Positions 25,239 through 33,093 of a DNA stretch of 64,000 bases are shown one piece after another. Under the pieces are notes generated by a model that saw only the letters and a program-made list of their open reading frames with translations, was not told the origin of the DNA and did no database searches. The stretch lies in assembly GCF_000732925.1 (NCBI RefSeq), contig NZ_CP008953.1, positions 7,743,001-7,807,000 of the forward strand, given 5' to 3'. How positions within the stretch are numbered: the first letter of the stretch is position 1; the number at the start of each line of letters is the position of its first letter. The stretch comes from Amycolatopsis japonica. Lineage in GTDB: Bacteria; Actinomycetota; Actinomycetes; Mycobacteriales; Pseudonocardiaceae. The translations under genes were made by a program, and so were the position numbers.

Positions 25239-26426
25239 GTGGCCGATCAGAAGATCACCGGCGAACACACCAAGATCCAGATCAACGACTACAACCCGGA
25301 CACCATCCGCACGGACAAGATGCTGACCTCGCTGCCCGGGCCGATCGGCAGTGGCTTCAGCACCTTCGACACCGTCAAGAAGGCGACCGCGGACGGGTTC
25401 CAGGCCAGCGACATCGGGACCATCGCGGCCAGCGGCGCCGGTTTCGTCAGCTCGTGCATGGGCGTCGCGGACATCGCCAGCGACCCGATCGGCTGGCTGG
25501 TCGGCCAGGGGCTCAGCTTCCTGATGAACGTGTGCCAGCCGATCCAGGACGCCATCCACATGGTGAGCGGCGACGGTCCGGCGTTGTCGAACGCGGCGGG
25601 GAACTTCAACAACATCGGCGTCTACCTGCAGAACTACAGCAAGAAGTTCGACGAAGACGCGAAGACGTCGCTGTCCCAGTGGACCGGTGACGCGGCGAAC
25701 GCGGCGGGCGAGAAGCTGGCGAAGTTCGCGCAGGGCATCGACGGGATAGCCGCGCAGGCCGGGGACATCGCCCAGCTGCTGCAGATCTCCAGCATGGTGA
25801 TGACGGTGATCGAGGAGTTCATCAAGGCGATCCTCACCGAGTTCATCACGTGGCTGATCATGATCTGGATCCCGGCGCTGGCCGCGGCCGTCCCGACCTG
25901 CGGTGGTTCGACGGCGACGGCGGGCGGGCTGACGGCCACCCGCGCGGTCTCGACGACGTCGAAGGTGCAGAAGTTCCTGAACAAGCTCCGCCAGCTGCTC
26001 GACAAGATCAAGCAGTTCCTCGGCAAGCTCAAGGAGTTCTTCGGGAAGTGGAAGGGCAACTACAAGGAGCTGATGGCCCACAACAAGTCCACCGCGCAGC
26101 TGGCGGCCGGGCCGGGCGCGTCCGCGTGGGGCAAGTTCGCCTCGAAGGACGGCGCCATGGGCGGCAGGCTCGCGGACGGCTTCGGTGAGCGGATGACGTC
26201 GGCCACGAAGAAGGCCGCGCTGAACACCGTCGGGCTCGGCAAGGCCACGAATCCGGACGGCAGCTGGAAGACGCCGGAGACGGGCCGCGAAAAGGGTGAG
26301 GTCGCGGCGGGTGTCGCCGGGAAGGCCGGCACGTACACGTCGGGCGGGATCAAGGCGGGCCAGTACGGTTCGGTGGGCGACGACGAACAGACGCCCGAGG
26401 AAGCCTCCGACAATCTGGACTTCTGA
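25239..26426 (+). CDS. WXG100-type putative secreted effector
   Basis: A 395-residue protein with W148-T-G150 (SQWTGDAANAAGEKL) in a helical N-terminal half. A hydrophobic stretch at about 181-219 (VMTVIEEFIKAILTEFITWLIMIWIPALAAAV) follows, then a lysine-rich amphipathic segment (about 240-285, FLNKLRQLLDKIKQFLGKLKEFFGKWKG). The tail is Gly/Ala-rich and ends acidic (EASDNLDF). Few cysteines and no signal peptide. The middle could insert in or disrupt membranes, but no enzymatic motif is seen. The GTG follows GAGGGGG. I infer a type VII-exported protein; its function is unknown. Confidence 0.6.
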   Translation: MADQKITGEHTKIQINDYNPDTIRTDKMLTSLPGPIGSGFSTFDTVKKATADGFQASDIGTIAASGAGFVSSCMGVADIASDPIGWLVGQGLSFLMNVCQPIQDAIHMVSGDGPALSNAAGNFNNIGVYLQNYSKKFDEDAKTSLSQWTGDAANAAGEKLAKFAQGIDGIAAQAGDIAQLLQISSMVMTVIEEFIKAILTEFITWLIMIWIPALAAAVPTCGGSTATAGGLTATRAVSTTSKVQKFLNKLRQLLDKIKQFLGKLKEFFGKWKGNYKELMAHNKSTAQLAAGPGASAWGKFASKDGAMGGRLADGFGERMTSATKKAALNTVGLGKATNPDGSWKTPETGREKGEVAAGVAGKAGTYTSGGIKAGQYGSVGDDEQTPEEASDNLDF

Positions 26427-26429
26427 GCC

Positions 26430-27050
26430 GTGACCGCGTGGATCATCGCCATCGTCGCGGTGGCGTTGCCGATCGTGCTCGCCGTCTGGTGGATTCTCGC
26501 CGGGGCGGCGAAGAAACGCGGGCTGGCCGCGTTGGCGCGGGAACGGGGCTGGGACTTCTACAGCGGTGCCCGGCTCGGCGCCGCGGGCGGGCGGCACGAG
26601 CAGCCCGCGACGGGCCGGGCGCCCGCGCCGTTGCGGCGGGCGGGCGAGTCGATCGACCAGGCGGTGGTGGGCACGCATCGGGGGAAGCCGTTCGGTGTCT
26701 ACCGGTATCACCGGCCGGGCGCCGGGTTCCGCCAGGACGGCACCCGCGAGTCCGGTTCGCTGCGGACGGTCGTGCACGTCGAGGCGGGCGCGGCCATGCC
26801 GGACTGCACGCTCTCGATCAGCGGATCCGAAGTGGACTGCTCGAATCCCGCGGTCGTCCTGCGTCCCGACGTCCGGGACTGGCTGACGGCGAACGCGGGC
26901 CGGTGCCGTGAGTTCCACACGTCCGGGCGGACGGTGGCGGTGGTGCCGAAGGTGCTGCCGAGCGGGAAGCAGCTCCTGCGCACTTTGGACTACCTGGCCG
27001 ATGTCGCCGACCGGGCCCCGCTCACCTCCACCCCGCCGGATCGCGTTTAG
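26430..27050 (+). CDS. Membrane-anchored protein downstream of the WXG100-type gene
   Basis: I do not recognise a family. The 206-residue product has one N-terminal membrane helix (WIIAIVAVALPIVLAVWWILA, about 4-24), then a soluble domain with RGWDFYSGARLG, the GTHRGKPFGVYRYHRPG block and two cysteines in the CSNPAVVLRPDVRDWLTANAGRC region. The GTG lies 3 bases after the WXG100-type stop, so the two are probably coupled. The last codons (DRV) and the TAG stop come from IPE-12. It could be an immunity or accessory protein for the effector; this is a guess from position only. Confidence 0.6.
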   Translation: MTAWIIAIVAVALPIVLAVWWILAGAAKKRGLAALARERGWDFYSGARLGAAGGRHEQPATGRAPAPLRRAGESIDQAVVGTHRGKPFGVYRYHRPGAGFRQDGTRESGSLRTVVHVEAGAAMPDCTLSISGSEVDCSNPAVVLRPDVRDWLTANAGRCREFHTSGRTVAVVPKVLPSGKQLLRTLDYLADVADRAPLTSTPPDRV

Positions 27051-27067
27051 GGGGCTAAACGCAGGTC
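27039..27067. repeat. Interspersed palindromic element IPE-12
   Basis: Left arm GATCGCGTTTAG, centre GGGG, right arm CTAAACGCAGGTC. It supplies the TAG stop of the preceding plus-strand gene. Confidence 0.9.
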
Positions 27068-27095
27068 AGGCCTCCCGCCGCCGTCCGCGTCGCCG

Positions 27096-27124
27096 GATCG
27101 CGTTTAGCGGGCTAAACGCGATCC
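27096..27124. repeat. Interspersed palindromic element IPE-13 (perfect palindrome)
   Basis: Left arm GATCGCGTTTAG, centre CGGG, right arm CTAAACGCGATCC: a perfect 12-bp stem. It lies between convergent genes and supplies the TAG stop of the minus-strand acetyltransferase. Confidence 0.9.
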
Positions 27125-27555
27125 GGGACTTCCAGGGACTTCGCGAAGAAGTGGTGGGCGAAGGGTTCGTTGTTGAAGGGCTCGACCTCGTCGTAGCCGA
27201 GGCGCGCGTAAAGGGCCCTCGCCTCGACCAGGTCGCGCCTGGTGTCGAGACGGATCAACGAGGCGCCCAGGCCGCGGGCGACGTCTTCGGCGGCGGCCAC
27301 GAGCAGTGCGGCGCCGCCGTTGCCGCGTTCGGACTTCCGCAGGAAGACGCGGGTGAGCTCGGTGATGTCGGGTGAGGCGACCCGCAGCCCGGCGCACCCG
27401 GCGAGCACCCCATCGCGCCAGGCGAGGAGGAAGGTGCCGGTCGGCGGGACCAGATCACGGCTGTGGTGCTCCAGGAGCAAGCCGTCGAGCTCCTCTTCGG
27501 TGACCTGGCGCTCGTAGAAGCGGGACGCGATTTCGTCCAGGTACTCGCGCAGCAA
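27112..27555 (-). CDS. GNAT-family N-acetyltransferase, N-terminus uncertain
   Basis: Likely transfers an acetyl group from acetyl-CoA to an amine; substrate unknown. The fold is visible as FLLAWRDGVLAGCAGLRV, the acetyl-CoA loop VFLRKSERGNGGAALLVAAAEDVA (about 70-93; Q/R-x2-G-x-G/A-like) and the C-terminal LVEARALYARLGYDEVEPFN. The only in-frame start after a stop is the TTG at 27555. An ATG at 27606 in the same frame is followed at codon 3 by TGA, then by SFEVTPVDHPDAARL, which looks like a normal family N-terminus. So the gene may be full length but carry an early nonsense codon. Its last codons (DRV) and TAG lie in IPE-13. Confidence 0.7.
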   Translation of the reverse strand: MLREYLDEIASRFYERQVTEEELDGLLLEHHSRDLVPPTGTFLLAWRDGVLAGCAGLRVASPDITELTRVFLRKSERGNGGAALLVAAAEDVARGLGASLIRLDTRRDLVEARALYARLGYDEVEPFNNEPFAHHFFAKSLEVPDRV

Positions 27556-27652
27556 CCGGGCGGCGTCCGGGTGATCGACGGGGGTGACTTCGAAGCTTCA
27601 GGTCATGACTACATTCTGCCGACCCTGGCCACCGGTTTTCCCCCTGCCGCCG

Positions 27653-27681
27653 GATCGCGATTAGGGGGCTAAACGCAGGTC
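27653..27681. repeat. Interspersed palindromic element IPE-14
   Basis: Left arm GATCGCGATTAG, centre GGGG, right arm CTAAACGCAGGTC. Its edge overlaps the TGA stop (27680-27682) of the MmpS-like gene. Confidence 0.85.
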
Positions 27682-28171
27682 AGGATGGGGCAAGGCGGCC
27701 GGCGCAGGTGGCGACCTCCCCGGGGGCGGACTTCTCCGAGGTGACCACGGCGCCGCCTACGGCCACCCGGCATTCGACGGCACCCTCGCCCTGCCCCATC
27801 AGCTGGACGGTCGGCGGGGTGCCGGTGTTCTTCCACGTGAGCTCCTTGCGCCACGGCAGCGTCACCTGCAGCTCCTGGTGCACGAGTCCCAGCCCGTTGG
27901 AGTCGTAGACCACGGTCGCGGTCCCCGTCCCGGCGAGCTCGTACGCGATCTGCCAGTCGTTCGACACCGGCTGCGGTTGTGCCTGGCTGAGCGTCCGCGT
28001 GATCGTGCGGTCCGGTCCCCGCGACGGCGCGGCCTCGGTCGGTTCGCCGACCACGGCCACGGTCTCGGCCCGCGGCTCCTCACCACCTTTGAGCAGCACC
28101 ACACAGGTCGCGAGCGCGGCCACCACGATCCCCGCGATGGCGATGCGCCCGATCAGTTGTCTGTCGGCCAT
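27680..28171 (-). CDS. MmpS-like membrane-anchored protein
   Basis: The 163-residue product has one N-terminal membrane helix (LIGRIAIAGIVVAALATCVVLL) and an exported domain with the MmpS-type pattern: YELAGTGTATVVYDSNG, LQVTLPWRKELTWKNTG, and ECRVAVGGAVVTSEKSA near the end with two cysteines. In mycobacteria MmpS proteins assist MmpL lipid exporters. No MmpL is in this window, so its partner must be elsewhere or it acts differently. I chose the ATG (MADRQLIG) after GAGGAGA; an ATG/GTG 4 codons earlier is weaker. A terminator-like hairpin separates it from the small secreted gene upstream. Confidence 0.65.
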   Translation of the reverse strand: MADRQLIGRIAIAGIVVAALATCVVLLKGGEEPRAETVAVVGEPTEAAPSRGPDRTITRTLSQAQPQPVSNDWQIAYELAGTGTATVVYDSNGLGLVHQELQVTLPWRKELTWKNTGTPPTVQLMGQGEGAVECRVAVGGAVVTSEKSAPGEVATCAGRLAPS

Positions 28172-28190
28172 CGGTCTCCTCACCGAAAGC

Positions 28191-28218
28191 GGCGGCGCGG
28201 CCCGTGAGCCGCGCCGCC
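28191..28218 (-). terminator. Terminator-like hairpin after the first small secreted gene
   Basis: An 11-bp perfect stem (GGCGGCGCGGC with GCCGCGCCGCC), loop CCGTGA, 7 bases after the 28226 stop codon on the minus strand. A short CTTTC follows. It probably ends the cluster before the MmpS-like gene. Confidence 0.65.
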
Positions 28219-28225
28219 ACGGAAG

Positions 28226-28459
28226 TCAGGACGGCAGCAGCCGGCCGGGGACGCCGTTGAGCGACTGGATCAGCCCCAGCACCGGGACGCCGAGCGGCGC
28301 GAACGTCCAGATGTTGTTGAGGTCGCTCGTGTCGGGTTCGTCGACGACCACGACATCGTTCGGGGCGTCCTGCGCGGCGAGTGCCGGAGCCGCCGAGCCG
28401 AGCACGACGAGACCGGCGAGCGCGGCGCCGGTGACCGCGCGGACGAAGGTCTTCTTCAT
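28226..28459 (-). CDS. Small secreted protein (77 residues)
   Basis: I do not recognise the family. It has a clear Sec signal peptide, MKKTFVRAVTGAALAGLVVLG, with likely cleavage after ALA near residue 28. The remaining ~49 residues are acidic then hydrophobic (DAPNDVVVVDEPDTSD, then IWTFAPLGVPVLGLIQSLNG). No cysteines. The ATG follows AAAGGAG. It pairs with the next small secreted gene (28486-28719), similar in size and in the hydrophobic mature chain with repeated short proline-leucine turns. Confidence 0.65.
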   Translation of the reverse strand: MKKTFVRAVTGAALAGLVVLGSAAPALAAQDAPNDVVVVDEPDTSDLNNIWTFAPLGVPVLGLIQSLNGVPGRLLPS

Positions 28460-28485
28460 GAGATTCTCCTTTGCTGGTAACGGTT

Positions 28486-28719
28486 TTACGAAATGGGCGT
28501 GATGATCCCGTAGATCGGGGCGAGGACGTCGGTGGGCACGGGGACGGTCGGGCCGAGCAGTCCGCCGAGATCGAGGCCGGGGATCAGCCAGACCGCGGGA
28601 TTTCCGCCACCGGTGGGCAGACCCGGCAGCGGGTCGGCCGAGGCGACGCCGCCGGCGAGTCCGGACAGCGCGCCCGCGAGGGCGAGTGGCAGCAGCACAC
28701 GGGCCGCGATTCGCTTCAT
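28486..28719 (-). CDS. Small secreted protein (77 residues), second of pair
   Basis: Signal peptide MKRIAARVLLPLALAGALSG with cleavage near SADPLPGL. The mature part is Gly/Pro/Leu-rich (PTGGGNPAVWLIPGLDLGGLLGPTVPVPTDV) and ends hydrophobic (APIYGIITPIS). No cysteines and no recognisable domain. The ATG follows GGGAGAAG. It lies 25 bases downstream of the large membrane protein and 26 bases upstream of the other 77-residue gene, so all three are probably on one transcript. Confidence 0.65.
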   Translation of the reverse strand: MKRIAARVLLPLALAGALSGLAGGVASADPLPGLPTGGGNPAVWLIPGLDLGGLLGPTVPVPTDVLAPIYGIITPIS

Positions 28720-28744
28720 TTCTTCTCCCATTCTTTTGGTGAAA

Positions 28745-30505
28745 TCACCGCAGTACCGAACTGACCGGCACGATCGTTCCGTCGGGGATCCATTGCCCCG
28801 CGTAGTTCCGGTCGGCGATCATCCCGACGGCGTGCGGTTCGCCCGGGTACATCGGCATGGCGTTGACCTGCGCCGCCGCGAAGATCTGGACGTCGCCGTT
28901 GATCGACCGCCATTGGTCGCCCAGCCAGCTACGGAAGCCGCCGAGCGTCGGACTTTCGCCGCCGAAGGCGTTGCCCGCGGCGACGGCGAAGCTGACGGCG
29001 ACCTGCTCACGCGGGTCGAACCTCAGCGGTATCGAAGAACTCGCGACGGAGTTGACGATCGGCCCGTTCAGCAGCCAGGGCGCCAGGTACAGCCCGTACT
29101 GGTGGGTCGGCTTGAGCCGTTGGGACTCGGCCGCGCGGGTCATCGCCGTGTAGCCGCCCGCCCAGCCGGACACGACGAGCAACGCGGTGTTCGGCCCCGC
29201 CTCGGCCTGCACCGGCAGACCGGCCCGCGCGGCGGTGTCACGAACCAGCTTCGCGGCGGCCACGCTGCGCGGCGAGGCGTCCTCGATGAGGGTGAGCGCG
29301 GAAGGTTTGCGCCCGGCGAGGAATTCGACGAGTTTGACGAGAGAACCGCTGTCCTCACTGGAAAGCGCGTCCGCGGGACAGGACGTGAGAACTTCGCGGC
29401 GGTCGGCGATCAAGCCGCCAAGGGCGGCCGAAGCGCATTCGGGCGCGTCCGCGTCTTCGATGGCGAGGCCCGGCTCCTCCCCCGCGTCGACCTCGATCGT
29501 CGTCTTCTCCCCGCCCCGGCTGACGATCAGGTCGCTGCGGCCCTTCGGCAGGTCGACCTCGGCCCAGGTGCCCTCGGCACCGGGGCGCACGATGGCCTTG
29601 CCGATCAGGCCGCCTTCGATTCCGGCGGACAGGTCTTCTCCCGCGCTCGCGGGGAAATGGACGAGGTTCTTGCCGGGCCGCTGCGGGCTCACCAGCACCG
29701 GGAACCGCTGCTCGCCGATGGCCGCGTCGGCGAGCAGTGCGACACCGGGAGTCGGCAGCTTGGGCGGTTCGGGAATGGCCGCGAGGGCGCTCCAGGCGAC
29801 GAAACCGACGGCCACGGCGGCCGCGCCGAACCGATAGGCACGCGTGGATTCCTTGTCCGAGAAGAAGAAACCCGCGAGGACGGTGGCGACGATCGGCAGC
29901 AGAGCGATCACCAGCAACGTCAGACCGAAGAGCGTGCCGTAGATCCGGCGGTCGAACCCCAGACCGGAGGAGAACAGCTGGACCGCACCCGCGACGACGA
30001 GAAGTCCGCCCAGGGTCAGGGAAAGCGGGCCGAGCCGGAAGTTCGTCTGGCGCCACTGCTCGGCAGGCACCCAGATGGAGAGAACGGTGACGCCGAACCA
30101 CAAGGCGGCGGCCGCGACGTAGACGGTGTCGATGGCGAATTCGACGCCTGTCCGTCCGAGCGAGGTTTCGAGCACGACCAACGCGGCGAGCGCGAGCGAG
30201 GCCCAGCGGCCTGCCGATGGCCGGCGGATCGGAACGGGAATCGCCAGCGCCAGCACGAGATGCACGATCAGCGCGATGACGTTGACGTCGGTCGCGAAGG
30301 CGGAAACCGCGGCGAGCACGGCGGAAATCCCGCCGAGGGCGGCGATGGTGAGGCGAAGACGGCTGGGCAACTCACCCACCAACGGGCGCAGAATCCCTGC
30401 GCCCGCGAGGAAAGCGGTCGCCAGCAGAAGTCCGAGCCGGAGCAGGACGAGGGCGATGTCGGCTCCGGCCGAACCCGAGCTCGCCGGTATGACGTGGTGA
30501 TCCAT
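28745..30505 (-). CDS. Large membrane protein with exported C-terminal domain
   Basis: I do not recognise a specific family. The 586-residue product shows about eight helices in the first ~270 residues, including IALVLLRLGLLLATAFLAGAGIL, the VIALIVHLVLALAIPVPI region, the VAAAALWFGVTVLSIWV region and the FGLTLLVIALLPIVATVLAGFFF region. The topology of the first part resembles CopD-like domains. About 310 residues then lie outside, with LVHFPASAGEDLSAGIEGG and a later alpha/beta part (ALLVVSGWAGGYTAMT). The ATG follows GGAGAAGG. It lies 81 bases downstream of the secreted propeller gene, with a 12-bp hairpin between. Confidence 0.65.
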   Translation of the reverse strand: MDHHVIPASSGSAGADIALVLLRLGLLLATAFLAGAGILRPLVGELPSRLRLTIAALGGISAVLAAVSAFATDVNVIALIVHLVLALAIPVPIRRPSAGRWASLALAALVVLETSLGRTGVEFAIDTVYVAAAALWFGVTVLSIWVPAEQWRQTNFRLGPLSLTLGGLLVVAGAVQLFSSGLGFDRRIYGTLFGLTLLVIALLPIVATVLAGFFFSDKESTRAYRFGAAAVAVGFVAWSALAAIPEPPKLPTPGVALLADAAIGEQRFPVLVSPQRPGKNLVHFPASAGEDLSAGIEGGLIGKAIVRPGAEGTWAEVDLPKGRSDLIVSRGGEKTTIEVDAGEEPGLAIEDADAPECASAALGGLIADRREVLTSCPADALSSEDSGSLVKLVEFLAGRKPSALTLIEDASPRSVAAAKLVRDTAARAGLPVQAEAGPNTALLVVSGWAGGYTAMTRAAESQRLKPTHQYGLYLAPWLLNGPIVNSVASSSIPLRFDPREQVAVSFAVAAGNAFGGESPTLGGFRSWLGDQWRSINGDVQIFAAAQVNAMPMYPGEPHAVGMIADRNYAGQWIPDGTIVPVSSVLR

Positions 30506-30535
30506 GGGGACCTTCTCCGAGCAGATCGGCGGAGC

Positions 30536-30566
30536 CGTGGGTGGCGGAGTGTGCCCGCCACCCACG
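30536..30566 (-). promoter_or_regulatory. Strong intergenic hairpin between propeller and membrane protein genes
   Basis: A perfect 12-bp stem (CGTGGGTGGCGG with its complement at 30555-30566) around a 7-base loop. It begins 20 bases after the propeller stop. No T-run, so it may be a partial terminator or an RNA stabiliser that sets a higher level of the secreted protein over the downstream membrane protein. Confidence 0.6.
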
Positions 30567-30586
30567 ACCTTCCGCGCCGAACAGGG

Positions 30587-32431
30587 TTACTTGAGATCCG
30601 CGTCCGCCACGACGAACAGTTCGGAGTGCGGCTTGGCGTTGCCGAAGGACCCGTGCGGCCAGGTCTTCCGGTTGAAGTTGATCCCGACCTGCCCGGTGAA
30701 CTCGTCCCGGAAGTTCTGGTCGACCGCGACCTTCCCGTCCTCGCCGAGGTTCAGCAGGTTGACCTTGTGGTCACCGTCCAAACCGGACCGTGCGACGAAG
30801 TAGTTCGACACCGCGAGGTGCTGCGGCTTGTCGGTTTCGTGGTAGTACCCGTCGTCGCCGAGCACGAAGTTGTCGTACGCGCCCCAGTGCGGGCCGCCGC
30901 CGGAGGTACCCGGATTGATCGGCGCCGCGCCGACGACGGTCGGCAGGTCGCCGCCACCGCCCTGCTGGGACTTCTCCTTCGTGTCGATCCGGCCCTTGAT
31001 GTTCTCGACCTTGTCGCCGGCGGCGAGCAGCTTCTGGATGTCGAGGACGTACACGCCACCGGTGGTGCCGGGGTCGTCCGGGCCGAGCGCGCCCTTGGAC
31101 CGTCCGGTGATCGCGCGGTAGAGGTACTTGTCGTCGGGGCTGGTCTGGATCCAGCCACCGTTCGACCCGCCACCGTTGGAGTCGTTGTTCGGGTGGATCG
31201 CCTTGTTCGCGGCGCCATCGTCGAACACCTGGATCCAGTGCGGCTCCTTGGCGGTGATGTCCGGCGTGTAGAACACCGCACCGCCCTGCATGGTCTGGGC
31301 GAACGCGCCCTTGTGCCCCGGCAGGTTGGTCACCGTGGTCTCCATGACCGCGCGGCTTTCCGCGTGCAGCGGGTCCGCGGGATCGGCCCTCGGGCCGTCC
31401 GGCAGGTACGAGACCGTCTTGAGCTTCGGCTTGTTGCGGTCGGAGATGTCCCATGTGCGGACGGTCGGCCGCCGCAGATACGGCGACGGCTGCTTCACCG
31501 GGTCGAGGATGATGTTGCGCGGCTCGGCGTAGTCACTGGTGACCAGGGTGTTGAGGTCCTCGCGTGCCTGGATGCCGTGCGGGTTGGCGCAGGTCGGCTT
31601 GTCCAGTTGCGGAAGGTTGTCGCACAGCTTCTTGTTGTCGCCCTGCGGTGTCGCGGCCGGGGACTCGGAAAGCACCTGCGCGTTCTGGTCGAAGCGGACG
31701 ACCTCACCGGGACTGCCGGCGAAACCGTTGCCCACCACGGTGGAACCGTTGGCGTAGGTGTGCGGGCCCGGCACGACCGGCCCGCCCATGTACGTGCCGT
31801 AGGCGGTGCCGTCCTTGAGCACCCAGTACGCGTCCGGCACGGAACCGCCGAGGGTCTGGGTCGGGAGGCTGACGCCCTTGAGTTTCAGCTGCGGCAACGC
31901 GGAGACGTCGAAGGCGTACGTCGCGGCGGCGAACAGCGCGCCGGCGTAGATCGTGTCGCCCTTGTGCCACACGTACTGCATATGGTGCGGCTCGTTCTCG
32001 ACGAGCGGGCCGACGGTGGCGGTGTTGACGACCTTGCCGTAGGTCGGCGAACCCTGCGTCGCGTCGATCACGGCGAGGAAGTCCGGACCGGGCAACGCGT
32101 TCTTGATCTTGTTCAGGCCGCCGCCGAGCGAGCCCGGCAGGTTCTTGATGTCCTTGACCAGGGTGTCGGCGATGTTCTCGTCACCGGCCCAGACCAGCAG
32201 CCATTTCTTGCGCTTGCCGTCCGCGCTCCGGGACGCCGCGACGTCCTTGGACACCAGATGGTTCTGGACCCAGTACTCCTTGCCGTCGGCCGCCTTCTTC
32301 GCGTCCTTGACGACCTGGACGTCGGCGTAGGCACTCGTCGACGAGCCGGTATAGGTCACCGTGCCCGCGGCGAGTGCCGCCGCCAAGGCGCCTATCACCA
32401 CTTTTCGCCACTTGGGCGAGTTGGATAGCAT
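30587..32431 (-). CDS. Secreted beta-propeller, SBP56/methanethiol-oxidase-like
   Basis: The 614-residue product has a Sec signal peptide (WRKVVIGALAAALAAGTVTYTG, cleavage near SAYA). It then has repeats typical of a propeller, with several histidine motifs: PHHMQYVW, NPHGIQ, PHWIQVFDD, GGGPHWGAYDNF and WPHGSFG. The pattern recalls selenium-binding protein 56/methanethiol oxidase, whose histidines bind copper, but the match is by memory and motif only. The ATG follows GGGAGAAAGA. It heads the cluster with the large membrane protein and two small secreted proteins. A redox or metal/thiol role outside the cell is a reasonable guess. Confidence 0.55.
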   Translation of the reverse strand: MLSNSPKWRKVVIGALAAALAAGTVTYTGSSTSAYADVQVVKDAKKAADGKEYWVQNHLVSKDVAASRSADGKRKKWLLVWAGDENIADTLVKDIKNLPGSLGGGLNKIKNALPGPDFLAVIDATQGSPTYGKVVNTATVGPLVENEPHHMQYVWHKGDTIYAGALFAAATYAFDVSALPQLKLKGVSLPTQTLGGSVPDAYWVLKDGTAYGTYMGGPVVPGPHTYANGSTVVGNGFAGSPGEVVRFDQNAQVLSESPAATPQGDNKKLCDNLPQLDKPTCANPHGIQAREDLNTLVTSDYAEPRNIILDPVKQPSPYLRRPTVRTWDISDRNKPKLKTVSYLPDGPRADPADPLHAESRAVMETTVTNLPGHKGAFAQTMQGGAVFYTPDITAKEPHWIQVFDDGAANKAIHPNNDSNGGGSNGGWIQTSPDDKYLYRAITGRSKGALGPDDPGTTGGVYVLDIQKLLAAGDKVENIKGRIDTKEKSQQGGGGDLPTVVGAAPINPGTSGGGPHWGAYDNFVLGDDGYYHETDKPQHLAVSNYFVARSGLDGDHKVNLLNLGEDGKVAVDQNFRDEFTGQVGINFNRKTWPHGSFGNAKPHSELFVVADADLK

Positions 32432-33064
32432 TCTTTCTCCCTGTTTTCGCTACCGAAGCGCCAGACAATCGGCACACCTCTCCCCTATTCCGCGCAGGCG
32501 TAACCGCACGGATCGAAGGGGAAAGCAATCAACCGCCGGTTCGCCCAGGGAACCGTTGCGGCACAGTGGAAAACGTCAGCGCACGGGAACCGGCGCATCC
32601 GTTTCGGATACGCGAATCAGCCTGCGTCGCGACAAACCCGGAATAGGTCAGGAATCCATACACAGCGCGCTTGCTTGCTGCCGCAAGTCAACGTGCCGGC
32701 GCCACACCAAGGCGACTGGGGATTGCATGGGCGAAATACTCGTGTGAACCCGCCGGAGTGTCAATCTCGTGATCAAAGAATGAGACATGCCACGGCCGGG
32801 TGATTTTCCCACGATGCGGATGGGCCATTAGGCCGAACGAGTGGCGGTTTTCCGAGCAGTGGGAATTAGACCACTTGGCGGCACTACCGCAGGTCACAAC
32901 GGACCAGTAACTCCACCCGCAGCCCTCATCGTGGCGTTATGGTTTCGTTACTCAATCCCGGGAACTCTGGTGCCGCGACGCCCTCAGGAACGAAGTTGCC
33001 ATCGGAGCTTTCACGCCCCTCCTCGCGCTACGCCCCCGGCCCCGACCTGCGCCCGCCCGCCTCG
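32432..33064. other. Intergenic region upstream of the propeller cluster
   Basis: About 630 bases with somewhat lower GC. It must hold the promoter for the minus-strand cluster, but I see no clear -10/-35 pair. No tRNA, mobile element or supported gene is visible. IPE-15 lies at its far end. Confidence 0.35.
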
Positions 33065-33093
33065 GATCGCGATTAGGGGGCGAAACGCAGGTC
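33065..33093. repeat. Interspersed palindromic element IPE-15
   Basis: Left arm GATCGCGATTAG, centre GGGG, right arm CGAAACGCAGGTC. It supplies the TAA stop and the last codons (DLRFAP) of the serine hydrolase gene. Confidence 0.9.

Noticed and set aside
28532..32428. A 1298-codon open frame antisense to the membrane and propeller genes
   Set aside because: Arg/Asp/Val-rich without domains; the minus-strand genes have starts, signal peptides and ribosome sites.
32432..33064. Small gene or tRNA in the gap upstream of the propeller
   Set aside because: No cloverleaf and no frame with coding-like codon use or a ribosome site.
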